The notes: a model not told the origin generated them from the sequence alone. 64,000 nt of DNA from Pararhizobium capsulatum DSM 1112 (GCF_030814475.1 NZ_JAUSVF010000001.1:1447001-1511000), one strand, 5' to 3'. Shown: positions 39,530-50,517, numbered from the stretch's first letter. Made by a program: numbers and translations.

Positions 39530-39946
39530 TCAGAGATCGGCGCGCTTGTAGGCAAAGACACCCTGCATGCGGTCGCCAGTGGTCTCGTTGCCCAGCGTCG
39601 ATGTTCCAACGCACCAGACCGGATGTGTCGAGCCGCCGTCCAGTTCCACAAGTGTGCAGAAGCAGAAGCAGGAAGCCGAGGCCGTCGCCTCTTCGAGGAT
39701 CGCCAGGGCGATTTTTCTGCTTTCCGGATCGTAGACGCGCAGGATGTCGAGCAGACCGCAATTGCTGTCATCCAGCGCATGGCGGCTGCGGGTGATTTCA
39801 CCGACGGAGAACATCCCGGTCTTGAGATCGCAATGCCACCCCTCGATCACGTGGTCGGCCGTCATCAGGTCGCTCAACCATTGCTCATGTGCCCAGCTTT
39901 CCTCCGGCTGGATGGTGCCGAAGCCGGGTTGGGGGATCCTAAACAT
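39530..39946 (-). CDS. Small single-domain PAS-like protein (copy 1)
   Basis: This 138-residue soluble protein shows a PAS-type pattern: W-x-C-DLKTGMFSVGE, HALDDSNCGLLDILRVYDPESR and a C-terminal strand with a run of Cys and Phe (ASCFCFCTLVELDGG). It has no transmembrane segment, kinase, GGDEF or DNA-binding domain. A clear paralogue lies at 47118-47564. It is divergent from an XRE-type gene across a 270 bp gap. The ligand and partner are unknown; a sensory role is inferred from the fold pattern. Confidence 0.75.
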   Translation of the reverse strand: MFRIPQPGFGTIQPEESWAHEQWLSDLMTADHVIEGWHCDLKTGMFSVGEITRSRHALDDSNCGLLDILRVYDPESRKIALAILEEATASASCFCFCTLVELDGGSTHPVWCVGTSTLGNETTGDRMQGVFAYKRADL

Positions 39947-40215
39947 GCGGACAGGCGCTCCTGTGGGCGAGAATTTTAAATGTGAGACAGTTTGACATCC
40001 CTTCGCGCCCGCACTGAAGAGAATGCGCTTTACCCGAAGAGCAAAGAGACCTGAAATTGCGTGCCGGCCGCCCCACCGGCCTCGCGAAAGGCCTTCCCCT
40101 TGATTTTAGAGAATAATCGACGTCGAGCAGCTTCGGAATGGCATGGATTGATCATTTGCTTTTCCTATGGTCGAGTGATGTGCAATGATTCGTCTTTTGG
40201 TTGCGGTGATGTTGC

Positions 40216-40455
40216 ATGCTGATCGGAGACATAAGCGAGCTGGTTCGCCAGCTGCAGGACTACCGGCAGAAGGCTGGCCTCAGCCAGGGCGACATCGCCT
40301 GGAAGCTCGGCTTTGCGCTTCCGACCGTTTCGCGCTGGGAGCGGGGCATCTGCACGCCGGATCTGCGTGCCGTCGGCGCGATCGTCGATTTCCTGCGCCG
40401 CGCCGATAGTCATGATGAAAAGGCCCTGATCCGGGGCGGTGCTGATGGCGCGTGA
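40216..40455 (+). CDS. XRE-family helix-turn-helix protein
   Basis: This 79-residue protein is little more than a Cro/CI-type helix-turn-helix (YRQKAGLSQGDIAWKLGFALPTVSRWERGICTPDLRAV, about residues 16-53). A short tail follows. It overlaps the next gene by 11 bp, so they are coupled. It is divergent from the PAS-like gene. As a protein with no effector domain, it may need the coupled gene product for signal sensing. Confidence 0.85.
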   Translation: MLIGDISELVRQLQDYRQKAGLSQGDIAWKLGFALPTVSRWERGICTPDLRAVGAIVDFLRRADSHDEKALIRGGADGA

Positions 40456-40843
40456 CAGCCGCAATCTCTGGGAGGGCGAGCAGGTGCGCTATCTCGCCGG
40501 CTCGCGGCAGGAATATATCGATACGCCGCAGATGCGCGCCGTCGTCGGCACCAGTATCCGCCATCATCTGACAGGCCTCTATCAGGATTTCATCGAGGAT
40601 AACGCGATGATTGCCAGCCTTCGGGCGAGGGAATTGTCCAGCGTCGAGGTTTATGGCGGCGCGGCACTGGCGACGACCAGTATTCCCGAGGGCTTCGTGC
40701 AGCTGAAGCGAATGACCTTTCAGTCGCAGCTGAAGGGCGTGATCCGCGCCGAATCCCAGTCGGTGCTGATCCCGCTCGCGCAGGCGCCGATGATGGAAGG
40801 CTCGCGTCTCTATAGCTGGGACGTGCTTTCGCGGCCGCTGTAA
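40445..40843 (+). CDS. Unrecognised protein coupled to the XRE regulator
   Basis: This 132-residue soluble protein starts at the ATG 40445 ([13 protein letters not shown]) inside the end of the XRE gene. I recognise no family. It has an alternating pattern of a helical first half ([22 protein letters not shown]) and a strand-rich second half ([20 protein letters not shown]), which could suit a PAS or other sensory fold. No Cys cluster, signal peptide or membrane segment. It is likely the partner of the XRE protein. Confidence 0.7.
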   Translation: MARDSRNLWEGEQVRYLAGSRQEYIDTPQMRAVVGTSIRHHLTGLYQDFIEDNAMIASLRARELSSVEVYGGAALATTSIPEGFVQLKRMTFQSQLKGVIRAESQSVLIPLAQAPMMEGSRLYSWDVLSRPL

Positions 40844-40920
40844 GCGCCTCAAAGACTTGCCGCTTCGGGTGCGATCGTTTAGGGAAAGCCCAACAGCGCA
40901 AAAGCCCGGACGTGACCCCC

Positions 40921-42522
40921 ATGAACGACAAGAAGAAAAAGCCTCAGAAGCTCAGAGCCCGCCTGCCGCGCGGCTTCGTCGACCGGTCCGCCGCCGATAT
41001 CCGCGCCGTCGATGAAATGACCGCCAAGATCCGCGAAGTCTACGAGCGCTACGGCTTCGATCCCGTCGAGACGCCGCTGTTCGAATATACCGATGCGCTC
41101 GGTAAATTCCTCCCCGACAGCGACCGCCCGAACGAGGGTGTGTTCTCGCTGCAGGATGATGACGAGCAGTGGATGAGCGCGCGCTACGACCTGACCGCGC
41201 CGCTCGCCCGCCATGTTGCGGAAAATTTCAACGACATCCAGCTGCCCTACCGCACCTACCGCGCCGGCTACGTCTTCCGCAACGAAAAGCCAGGCCCGGG
41301 CCGCTTCCGCCAGTTCATGCAGTTCGATGCCGATACGGTCGGTGCCGCCGGCGTCCAGGCGGATGCCGAAATGTGCATGATGATGGCCGATACGATGGAA
41401 GCGCTGGGTATTGCGCGCGGAGATTATGTGATCCGCGTCAACAACCGCAAGGTTTTGGATGGCGTCCTCGAAGCCATCGGTCTTGGTGGGGATGATAATG
41501 CCGGTGCGCGGCTGACCGTGCTGCGCGCCATCGACAAGCTCGACAAGTTCGGCCCGGAAGGTGTGAAACTGCTGCTCGGCCCCGGCCGCAAGGATGAAAG
41601 CGGCGACTTCACCAAGGGTGCCGGTTTGAACGAAGCGCAGATCGCGAGACTGCTGGATTTCGTCAGCCTGCTGCAAACGGCAGAAGCCGCACTAGATTCT
41701 CACCCGCTGACCCAAAGTCCGATGCCGGGTATTTCCATTGATGGCCCTAAGGCTATTCGTGGAGCTATCTTCGATACTCTGCACAATAATTTTAAGGACT
41801 CTCCGACTGGGGTCGAAGGCGTGTTCGAACTGAAACAAATTTGGCAGCTAGTTGAAGCTGCAGGCTATGGCCCCGACCGCATCAAGATCGACCCCTCCGT
41901 TGTGCGTGGCCTCGAATACTACACCGGCCCGGTCTTCGAAGCCGAGTTGCAGTTCGCTGTCACCAACGAGAAGGGCGAAAAGGTCGTCTTCGGTTCGGTC
42001 GGCGGTGGTGGCCGTTATGATGGTCTCGTCTCGCGCTTCATGGGCCAGCCGGTTCCGGCCACGGGCTTCTCCATCGGCGTGTCGCGCCTGATGACGGCGC
42101 TGAAGAACCTCGGCAAGCTCGGCACGGAAGAAGTCGTCGCGCCGGTCGTCGTCTGTGTCATGGACCGCGATATCGAAAGCCTCGGCAAGTACCAGCACTT
42201 CACCCAGACGCTCCGCCATCACGGCATCCGCGCCGAGATGTACCAGGGCAACAAGAAGAACTTTGGCGACCAGCTGAAATATGCCGACCGCCGCAACGCC
42301 CCGCTCGCCATCATCCAGGGCGGCGATGAGCGTGCTCACGGGCTGGTGCAGATCAAGGACCTGATCGAGGGCAAGCGCCTCTCCGGCGAGATCGAGGACA
42401 ATGCGGCGTGGCGCGAAGCCCGCGTAGCGCAGGTCTCGGTGCCGGAAGCCGAACTGGTCGAGAAGGTGCGCGAGATGCTGGCGGCGCAGGCTGAAGATCG
42501 GGCGCAAACAAGGGGTCTCTGA
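40921..42522 (+). CDS. hisS: Histidyl-tRNA synthetase
   Basis: HisRS charges tRNA-His. The 533-residue class II enzyme has motif 1 ([19 protein letters not shown]), motif 2 ([20 protein letters not shown]), the histidine-binding [12 protein letters not shown] and motif 3 ([13 protein letters not shown]). The ATG at 40921 is used; a GTG three codons earlier is possible. Codons for residues 257-314 (41689-41862) have 33 of 58 third positions A or T by hand count, unlike the GC-rich rest of the gene. hisZ and hisG follow after a repeat-bearing gap. Confidence 0.96.
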   Translation: MNDKKKKPQKLRARLPRGFVDRSAADIRAVDEMTAKIREVYERYGFDPVETPLFEYTDALGKFLPDSDRPNEGVFSLQDDDEQWMSARYDLTAPLARHVAENFNDIQLPYRTYRAGYVFRNEKPGPGRFRQFMQFDADTVGAAGVQADAEMCMMMADTMEALGIARGDYVIRVNNRKVLDGVLEAIGLGGDDNAGARLTVLRAIDKLDKFGPEGVKLLLGPGRKDESGDFTKGAGLNEAQIARLLDFVSLLQTAEAALDSHPLTQSPMPGISIDGPKAIRGAIFDTLHNNFKDSPTGVEGVFELKQIWQLVEAAGYGPDRIKIDPSVVRGLEYYTGPVFEAELQFAVTNEKGEKVVFGSVGGGGRYDGLVSRFMGQPVPATGFSIGVSRLMTALKNLGKLGTEEVVAPVVVCVMDRDIESLGKYQHFTQTLRHHGIRAEMYQGNKKNFGDQLKYADRRNAPLAIIQGGDERAHGLVQIKDLIEGKRLSGEIEDNAAWREARVAQVSVPEAELVEKVREMLAAQAEDRAQTRGL

Positions 42523-42532
42523 GCGTGATGGG

Positions 42533-42868
42533 AGCCTACCCCCCTCTGTCGGCCTTGCCGACATCATCCCCTCAAGGCGGGAGATCGGCCCGGAGCATGC
42601 GGCTTGCTCCCTCTTCTCCCCGGCGGGGAGAAGGTGGCGCGCAGCGCTGGATGAGGAGGATGAATGGCTCTGAGTTTGCCGCGAAGACCCCCTCATCGCC
42701 TCGCATGCGCTCGGCACTTCCCCTCGCTGGGGAGAAGAGGGAGCAAGCGGCAGACATCTCTATCTTTCAAGAATTTTCTGCGCGCAAGACGCGCATAATT
42801 GCATTATTCCAGAGCGGCATTCTCCCGATCTCCCCGCTTGAGGAGGAGATGCCCCGAAGGGACAGAGA
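42533..42868. repeat. Rhizobial palindromic intergenic repeat inside the his operon
   Basis: A 335 bp array of hairpin modules fills the hisS-hisZ gap: ATCCCCTCAAGGCGGGAGAT, TTCTCCCCGGCGGGGAGAA, CTTCCCCTCGCTGGGGAGAAG and TCCCCGCTTGAGGAGGAGAT, joined by CCTCTGTCGG- and GGATGAGG-type spacers. It shares modules with the repeats at 34258, 38468 and 59020. It ends 27 bp before the hisZ ATG. Confidence 0.78.
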
Positions 42869-42895
42869 TGCCCGCCCGACATTCGGACACCGCCC

Positions 42896-44017
42896 ATGAC
42901 CCTCATCAACCTGCCGGATTTCGCCGGCGATCTCATCGCTGATTTTGAGCGGCTCGGCACCGAGCGGGTCGATACGCCGGTGATCCAGCCGGCCGAACCG
43001 TTCCTCGACATGGCCGGCGAGGACCTGCGCCGCCGTATCTTCCTCACCCAGAGCGAGACCGGTGAAAACCTGTGCCTCAGGCCCGAATTCACCATCCCCG
43101 TCTGCATGCGCCATATCGAGACCGCGACCGGAACGCCGAAGCGCTATTCCTATCTCGGTGAAGTCTTCCGCCAGCGCCGCGAAGGCGGCAGCGAATTCTA
43201 TCAGGCCGGGATCGAAGACCTCGGCACCCGTGATTTTGCGCTCGCCGATGCCCGCACGGTGGCCGATGCAGTCGCAATACTCGGCAGGCTGGTGCCGGAA
43301 CGTCCGCTTGCCGTCACCATGGGCGATCAGGCGATGTTCGAGGCCGTCGTCGCGGCTCTCGGCCTGCCCGTCGGCTGGCAAAAGCGCCTGATCCGCGCTT
43401 TCGGTGAACATGCCCAGCTCGAAGCGCTGATGCAGCGTCTGGCAAAGCCGGAGCAGGTTGCAGGTCTTGGCGCCGATGTAGAGGCGTTGTTGGCAAGGGA
43501 CGATGAAGAAGGCCTGATCGCCCATATCGACGGCGTGATGGAAGCGACCGGCTACCTCACCAATGCCAGCCGTGCACCAAAGGAGATTGCCCGCCGGCTG
43601 AAGGAAAAGCTGGCGCTGGCCGGTACCTCGCTCGATCCCGGCAAGCTCGACGTCTTGCGCGAATTCCTGTCGCTGAACGTCAGCCTGCGCTATGCGCCGG
43701 GCGTGCTTGCCGATTTCGCTCACAGTACCGGCCTGCCGCTGCAGGCTGCTGTCGATCGTTTTGACGCGCGCGTTGCCGCTTTCGCCAATGCCGGCGTCAA
43801 GCTTGCCGATATCACCTGGCGCGCCGCCTTCGGCCGTCCGCTCGATTATTACACCGGCCTCGTCTTCGAGGTCACCTTGCGCAACGATCATCGGGTTCTG
43901 GCCGGCGGCGGACGCTACGATGGCATGCTGACGCTGCTCGGGGCGGCTGAAACCATCCCGGCCGTCGGCTTCTCGCTGTGGCTGGACCGGATCGAAGCGG
44001 TGAGGGGAGAGCGCTGA
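42896..44017 (+). CDS. hisZ: ATP phosphoribosyltransferase regulatory subunit
   Basis: HisZ is a HisRS-like protein without synthetase activity that activates short-form HisG and carries histidine feedback. The 373-residue protein has a class II fold: [43 protein letters not shown], and [15 protein letters not shown]. It lacks the HisRS anticodon-binding C-terminus. Its TGA overlaps the hisG ATG by one base. The start has no evident ribosome-binding site and lies just beyond the repeat. Confidence 0.94.
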   Translation: MTLINLPDFAGDLIADFERLGTERVDTPVIQPAEPFLDMAGEDLRRRIFLTQSETGENLCLRPEFTIPVCMRHIETATGTPKRYSYLGEVFRQRREGGSEFYQAGIEDLGTRDFALADARTVADAVAILGRLVPERPLAVTMGDQAMFEAVVAALGLPVGWQKRLIRAFGEHAQLEALMQRLAKPEQVAGLGADVEALLARDDEEGLIAHIDGVMEATGYLTNASRAPKEIARRLKEKLALAGTSLDPGKLDVLREFLSLNVSLRYAPGVLADFAHSTGLPLQAAVDRFDARVAAFANAGVKLADITWRAAFGRPLDYYTGLVFEVTLRNDHRVLAGGGRYDGMLTLLGAAETIPAVGFSLWLDRIEAVRGER

Positions 44018-44709
44018 TGATTACCATAGCCTTGCCCTCCAAAGGCCGCATGAAGGAAGATGCCTCCGCGATCTTCGAAAAGGCCGGCCTCAAGGTCGCC
44101 GCCGTCGGCAACGAGCGTTCCTATCGCGGCCGTATCGAAGGCATCGACGATGTCGAGATCGCCTTCCTCTCGGCATCCGAAATCTCGCGCGAGATCGGCA
44201 ATGGCTCGATCGATTTCGGCGTCACCGGCGAAGACCTGATCCGCGAAGGGCTGGCGGAAGCAGATAGCCGCGTCGAGTTCTGCGCCCGCCTCGGCTTCGG
44301 CCATGCCGATGTCGTCGTCGCCGTGCCGGACATCTGGCTCGATGTCAACACCATGGCCGATCTGGGCGATGTCGCCGCCGATTTCCGCGCCCGCCACGGC
44401 CGCCGGCTGGCGATCGCCACCAAATACTGGCGCCTGACCCAGCAGTTCTTTTCCAGACAGCACGGCATCCAGCTTTACCGTATCGTCGAAAGCCTCGGCG
44501 CAACGGAAGGGGCGCCGGCATCCGGCTCCGCCGATATCATCGTCGACATCACCTCCACAGGCTCGACGCTGAAGGCCAATCATCTGAAAATTTTGTCGGA
44601 TGGCGTGATGCTGAAATCTGAAGCCTGCCTCGTGCGTGCCCGCAAACCGGAGCATGATGCCGACCCGAAGGTAGCCGAAATCATCGCCCGCATTCAGGCG
44701 GTCGTCTGA
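44017..44709 (+). CDS. hisG: ATP phosphoribosyltransferase, short form
   Basis: HisG condenses ATP and PRPP in the first step of histidine synthesis. At 230 residues it is the short form, without the C-terminal regulatory domain, so it needs HisZ, which lies directly upstream. Motifs seen: [40 protein letters not shown] and [20 protein letters not shown]. It overlaps hisZ by one base. Confidence 0.95.
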   Translation: MITIALPSKGRMKEDASAIFEKAGLKVAAVGNERSYRGRIEGIDDVEIAFLSASEISREIGNGSIDFGVTGEDLIREGLAEADSRVEFCARLGFGHADVVVAVPDIWLDVNTMADLGDVAADFRARHGRRLAIATKYWRLTQQFFSRQHGIQLYRIVESLGATEGAPASGSADIIVDITSTGSTLKANHLKILSDGVMLKSEACLVRARKPEHDADPKVAEIIARIQAVV

Positions 44710-44716
44710 GATTGCC

Positions 44717-45003
44717 ATGGGAGAGGGGAGCGCCGACGACATTCCCTCTCTTTATACTCGCCATGCCGATGCTTTCGATCGCCTGCCCTTGCAGCCCCCG
44801 GCGCGGCGCTGATGTTTACCTCCGGCCCGTCCCATGGCGTGGCGGCCGGAAGCTTCAAAGGTGAGCCGCTGCATCACGCCAGTCTCGCACCGGAGGAATA
44901 TCGCGCGCTTCTGGCCGACAACGGTTTTTCGGTCGTGCGTCACCAGATCGAAGATCCGGATTGTGGCGGCGCGACGATCTGGCTGGCGCGAAAAGACAGC
45001 TGA
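44717..45003 (+). pseudogene. Relic of a SAM-dependent methyltransferase with the middle deleted
   Basis: An ATG at 44717 opens MGEGSADDIPSLYTRHADAF, which has the N-terminal look of a class I SAM-dependent methyltransferase, but the frame stops after 31 residues. From about 44797, in another frame, APGAALMFTSGPSHGVAAG... to CGGATIWLARKDS reads as the C-terminus of the same type of enzyme. The central SAM-binding part (several hundred bp) is missing. It lies 7 bp past hisG. An intact version would be about 200 residues. Confidence 0.6.
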
Positions 45004-45091
45004 CCGATCACCGGGAAAAAGACTGCGGGCAAGGTCCTGACAATAGCGCAACGGCTGCCTATGTAGAAGCTCCCACCTCAAGGAGATCTTC

Positions 45092-45799
45092 ATGGCCGAT
45101 CTGTCCGCTTTCCCGATCACCACCCGCTGGCCCGCCGCCAACCCGGATATCATCCAGCTCTATTCCCTGCCGACGCCGAACGGCGTGAAGGTATCCATTG
45201 CGCTGGAAGAGCTTGGCCTGCCCTATGAGCCACACCTGATCTCCTTTGGCACCAACGACCAGAAGTCCCCCGAATTCGTCTCCCTGAACCCCAATGGCCG
45301 CATCCCCGCGATCATCGACCCCAACGGCCCGGATGGAAAGCCGATTGGCCTGTTCGAATCGGGCGCTATCCTGCTCTATCTCGCGGAAAAGACCGGCAAG
45401 CTGCTGCCGAAGGATGCGGCCGGGCGTTACGAGACGATCGCCTGGGTCATGTTCCAGATGGGCGGCGTCGGGCCGATGGTTGGCCAGTTCGGTCATTTCT
45501 TCAAATTCGCAGCCGACAAGGTCGCCAACAATTCCTATCCGATGGAGCGCTACCGCGACGAGACCAAGCGGCTGTTGGGTGTGCTGGAAGCCCGGCTCGA
45601 AGGACGCGAATGGCTGATGGGCGATGAATATACGATCGCCGATATCACCACCTTTCCGTGGATCGAGGGTGCCCGCAAATTCTATGGCGGCGCGGATGTG
45701 CTCGAATATTCCAGTTTCCCCAATGTCATGGCCTGGGTAGATCGCGGCCTTGCACGGCCTGCCGTGCAGAAGGGCATGGATATCCCGAAGCGCGATTAG
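45092..45799 (+). CDS. Glutathione S-transferase family protein (YfcG/YghU-like)
   Basis: This 235-residue protein has a thioredoxin-fold N-domain with YSLPTPNGVKVSIALEELGL, NPNGRIPAIID and ESGAILLYLAEK, and an all-helical C-domain with EWLMGDEYTIADITTFPW. The TPNGVKV motif, with Thr-Asn and no catalytic Tyr or Cys, is that of Nu-class GSTs, which act as glutathione-dependent disulfide reductases. AAGGAG lies 7 nt before the ATG. Confidence 0.93.
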   Translation: MADLSAFPITTRWPAANPDIIQLYSLPTPNGVKVSIALEELGLPYEPHLISFGTNDQKSPEFVSLNPNGRIPAIIDPNGPDGKPIGLFESGAILLYLAEKTGKLLPKDAAGRYETIAWVMFQMGGVGPMVGQFGHFFKFAADKVANNSYPMERYRDETKRLLGVLEARLEGREWLMGDEYTIADITTFPWIEGARKFYGGADVLEYSSFPNVMAWVDRGLARPAVQKGMDIPKRD

Positions 45800-45887
45800 G
45801 CCATTCACAGTCGCCGGTCCGAGTTGACGACGCTCGGGCCGGCAGGCTACGTCTGGACAAAAGCATATCCATAAGGGTGGAGCAGAC

Positions 45888-47105
45888 GTGGCAGGAAGAC
45901 TTGTTGTAGCGGGGGGCGGCCAGGCCGCCTTTGCCCTGGTTGCCAAATTGAGAGCGCTGAAGGACGAGCGTCCGATCACGATCGTCGCGGGCGAGGCAAG
46001 TTTCCCCTACCAGCGACCGCCGCTTTCGAAGAAATACCTGCTGCGCGAGATGGATCTGGAGCGGCTGCTCTATCGGCCGGCCGCCTGGTATGGCGAGCAC
46101 GATATCGATATCCGTCTCTCGACCACCGTTACCGCTATCGACCGCGCCGCTCGTACGGTCAGCTTGAGCGATGGCTCGATTCTCGACTATGAGACGCTGG
46201 CGATCGCCACCGGATCGACGCCGCGCCGCCTGCCGGATGCCGTCGGCGGTAATCTGGAAGGCGTCTATGTCGTCCGTGATTTCATCGATGCCGACAAGTT
46301 GGCCGACGAAATGAAGCCCGGTCGCCGCGCGCTGATCATTGGTGGTGGTTACATCGGCCTTGAGGCGGCGGCTGTTGCCCGCAACCTCGGTCTGGACGTT
46401 ACCGTCATCGAGATGGCTGACCGCATCCTGCAACGTGTTGCGTCTGCAGCGACGTCCTCGATCGTGCGTGAGATACACACTACGCGGGGAGTCGATATCC
46501 GCGAAGGCGCCGGCCTCGTCAGACTTGTCGGTATTGATGGCCGCGTCACGGCCGCTGAACTGACCGATGGCACGACGCTCCCCGTCGATCTCGTCATCGT
46601 CGGCATCGGTGTCGTCGCGAACGACACAATTGCCCACGATGCCGGTCTGGCCGTTGCCAACGGCATTCTCGTGGATGAATTCGGGCGCACGGAAGATCCC
46701 GCCATCCATGCCATGGGCGACTGTGCGGTCCTGCCTTTCAAGGGGCTGAACATCCGCCTGGAATCGGTACAGAATGCGGTTGATCAGGCCGAGGCCGTCG
46801 CCGCTCTTCTCGCTGGCGGTTCTGCACCGTATGAGCCCAAGCCCTGGTTCTGGTCTGATCAGTATGACGTGAAGCTGCAGATCGCCGGATTCGGACTCGG
46901 CCATGACGAAACGATCGTTCGCGCCGGCCAACGGGAAGGCAGCGTCTCCGTCTGGTATTTCCGCCAGGGCAAATTTATCGCCGTCGATGCGATCAACGAC
47001 GCCAAGGCCTATGTCACGGGAAAGAAGCTTCTGGATCTCGGCGTGACGCCGGAGCGCGCCGCTCTGGAAGATCCGGCTACGGATCTGAAAACCCTGCTGC
47101 AATAA
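45888..47105 (+). CDS. FAD-dependent oxidoreductase, ferredoxin-reductase type
   Basis: This 405-residue flavoprotein has two dinucleotide-binding folds: an N-terminal FAD site (LVVAGGGQAAFALVAKLR, PYQRPPLSKKYL), a central NAD site (ALIIGGGYIGLEAAA) and AIHAMGDCAVLPF near the FAD. The C-terminus has the reductase domain of ferredoxin reductases of dioxygenase and P450 systems (FWSDQYDVKLQIAGF). The GTG start has GGTGGAG upstream. No ferredoxin or oxygenase is adjacent, so its partner is unknown. Confidence 0.9.
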   Translation: MAGRLVVAGGGQAAFALVAKLRALKDERPITIVAGEASFPYQRPPLSKKYLLREMDLERLLYRPAAWYGEHDIDIRLSTTVTAIDRAARTVSLSDGSILDYETLAIATGSTPRRLPDAVGGNLEGVYVVRDFIDADKLADEMKPGRRALIIGGGYIGLEAAAVARNLGLDVTVIEMADRILQRVASAATSSIVREIHTTRGVDIREGAGLVRLVGIDGRVTAAELTDGTTLPVDLVIVGIGVVANDTIAHDAGLAVANGILVDEFGRTEDPAIHAMGDCAVLPFKGLNIRLESVQNAVDQAEAVAALLAGGSAPYEPKPWFWSDQYDVKLQIAGFGLGHDETIVRAGQREGSVSVWYFRQGKFIAVDAINDAKAYVTGKKLLDLGVTPERAALEDPATDLKTLLQ

Positions 47106-47117
47106 GGCGCTCGGCTC

Positions 47118-47564
47118 TTACTGATGGCTCGCGAAGTAGCTGCGGGTTTCGAGCTGGAAGCGCGGGAAGAAGAACATGCCGAGCAGCGCGCCGGAATAGC
47201 GCTGCTCAAGGCCGGATGATTCTCCAACGCAGAACACCGGCTGCTTGCGGCCCGAAAGTGTCACGATCGTCGTTGAGTAGCAGAAGGACGAAGAGGTGGT
47301 GGCCGCCTGCTCGAAAAGCTCGAGCACATGGTTACGGTCGCCCTGGTCGTAGCACCGCACCAGATTGAGCAAGCCACATTCCGTCTGGTCGAGGCCGTGC
47401 AGGGATGCGGCGTTTTCACCGATGCGAAACAGGCCGTTCGACAGGTCGCCAGACCACGCTTCCGAAATACAGAACTGCCCAAGCATCTCCTGGCTGCTTT
47501 CCGCAAGAGAAAGCGCGCCGGGAATCGGGAACTGCGAAAGACCCGCTCGGGCAATTTTAAACAC
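47118..47564 (-). CDS. Small single-domain PAS-like protein (copy 2)
   Basis: This 148-residue protein is a clear paralogue of the one at 39530-39946: both begin MF+I, and share W-x-GDL/CDL-x-G-F-IGE, HGLD/HALD, CGLL-L-R-YD, and the Ser/Cys/Phe-rich strand (TTSSSFCYSTTIVTL against SASCFCFCTLVEL), followed by PVFCVGES against PVWCVGTS. No other domain is present. It converges on the flavoprotein gene with a 12 bp gap. The divergent partner found beside copy 1 is absent here; upstream is an AT-rich stretch without genes. Confidence 0.75.
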   Translation of the reverse strand: MFKIARAGLSQFPIPGALSLAESSQEMLGQFCISEAWSGDLSNGLFRIGENAASLHGLDQTECGLLNLVRCYDQGDRNHVLELFEQAATTSSSFCYSTTIVTLSGRKQPVFCVGESSGLEQRYSGALLGMFFFPRFQLETRSYFASHQ

Positions 47565-48084
47565 GATCTGCTCTCGAATAGGCGGAAAGTCTGGACGTCA
47601 TGCGTCGGTCTCATCGGTATGTTCGGCAAGAAGTTCCAGATGTTGTAAAATATCCAGAAAGCTTACAGGTATTCTATACATCGTATTTCTTGCGTAACTG
47701 TCTAAATGCAATGCCCGTAAAATTTCCGATGAATGGCCAAAGGAAAGAGGCGTGCTCTATGCGAGAAGGACTATACGATATGTGCTGTCGAATCAAAGTG
47801 ATGTTCGCTGCACAGTTAATACGAAAAAATTGACTGATATTGTTTTCGAATCTTTCGTATTTTTACTCCCCGTGAAACTTTCGTTCACTTGGGGCGTCTT
47901 TATAATTGCTTTTTCTTTCGCATCAATGGGGTTTCTGCAAATATTTCACAGCCTTGGTTATATTAGCTAACACTCCATGTTTGCACTCTTGAGAATACGC
48001 CATGAGCTGTTGGTCGCAATGGGGCATTTGCCGTATGTGGCAACCAATCTTGGGGCAATGACAAGGGTATTTATACGGTTGAAT
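47565..48084. other. AT-rich intergenic region
   Basis: About 520 bp with base composition well below the surroundings and no supported gene. Small ORFs exist (for example 47752-47970, 72 codons with one hydrophobic stretch) but lack ribosome-binding sites and typical codon use. It could hold the regulated promoter of PAS-like copy 2, or be a decayed insertion. Confidence 0.4.
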
Positions 48085-48086
48085 AG

Positions 48087-48116
48087 CAAAAAGGGCGGCC
48101 CGAAGACCCGCCCTTT
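48087..48116 (-). terminator. Terminator downstream of groEL
   Basis: On the minus strand AAAGGGCGG and CCGCCCTTTTT form a strong stem with a 9 nt loop and a T run. It lies 130 bp past the groEL stop, beyond the duplicated tail, and is the natural end of the groESL transcript. Confidence 0.88.
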
Positions 48117-48136
48117 CGAATTCGCCAACAAGGCAT

Positions 48137-49952
<1,816 letters not shown>

Positions 49953-49957
49953 TCAGA

Positions 49958-50254
49958 TCAGCCGATAACGCCCATGATGTCGGCTTCCTTCATGATCAGA
50001 AGGTCTTCGCCGTTGAGCTTGACTTCGGTGCCCGACCACTTGCCGAACAGAACGCGGTCGCCAGCCTTGACGTCGAGCGCGATGAGCGTGCCCTTGTCGT
50101 CACGGGTGCCGGTGCCGACCGCGACGATTTCGCCTTCCTGCGGCTTTTCCTTGGCGGTATCAGGAATGATGATGCCGCCCTTGGTCTTTGCTTCAGACTC
50201 GACGCGACGTACAACGACGCGGTCATGCAGCGGGCGGAAATTGGTGCTTGTCAT
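49958..50254 (-). CDS. groS: Co-chaperonin GroES
   Basis: GroES is the lid of the GroEL chamber. The 98-residue protein begins [19 protein letters not shown] and has the mobile loop around [19 protein letters not shown] and the roof segment [21 protein letters not shown]. It lies 65 bp upstream of groEL, first in the operon, with CIRCE 59 bp ahead of its start. Confidence 0.98.
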   Translation of the reverse strand: MTSTNFRPLHDRVVVRRVESEAKTKGGIIIPDTAKEKPQEGEIVAVGTGTRDDKGTLIALDVKAGDRVLFGKWSGTEVKLNGEDLLIMKEADIMGVIG

Positions 50255-50312
50255 TGTCTAATCCCTCGATCAAATGACTTCACGGATCGCATCGTGGATC
50301 CGATGGATGATA

Positions 50313-50339
50313 TTAGCACTCTCCAGAAGTGAGTGCTAG
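50313..50339. promoter_or_regulatory. CIRCE operator for HrcA
   Basis: TTAGCACTC, 9 bp, GAGTGCTAG matches the CIRCE consensus with one mismatch. HrcA binds it and represses groESL until heat or misfolding inactivates the repressor. It overlaps the 5' end of the groESL transcript. Confidence 0.95.
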
Positions 50340-50346
50340 CGGCTCC

Positions 50347-50375
50347 GAGATAGGGATGGCCGACGATTGAGTCAA
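50347..50375 (-). promoter_or_regulatory. Housekeeping promoter of groESL
   Basis: On the minus strand TTGACT and TATCTC are separated by 17 bp, directly ahead of CIRCE. This is a good sigma-70-type promoter, and its placement ahead of CIRCE fits repression by HrcA at the start of transcription. Confidence 0.7.
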
Positions 50376-50411
50376 GAATGGGTCGGTAAAATTCTTTTCC
50401 GGCGAAAATAG

Positions 50412-50440
50412 TTGACTTGTTTTGGGCTTTTTTGTCTAGT
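50412..50440 (+). promoter_or_regulatory. Promoter candidate for the chromate-resistance pair
   Basis: TTGACT and TCTAGT (four of six matches to TATAAT) lie 17 bp apart on the plus strand, 77 bp ahead of the ChrB-like start. Divergent from the groESL promoter, with about 36 bp between their -35 boxes. Confidence 0.5.
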
Positions 50441-50517
50441 TTGCGCATGGGGTCTGCGAATGCCCCACGAGGCGTCACGCCATCATTTCGCGTCCAATCC
50501 CACGAAGGACGTAAATC

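Noticed and set aside
47752..47970. 72-codon ORF with a hydrophobic stretch in the AT-rich gap
   Set aside because: No ribosome-binding site, no codon bias and no resemblance; could be chance in AT-rich DNA.
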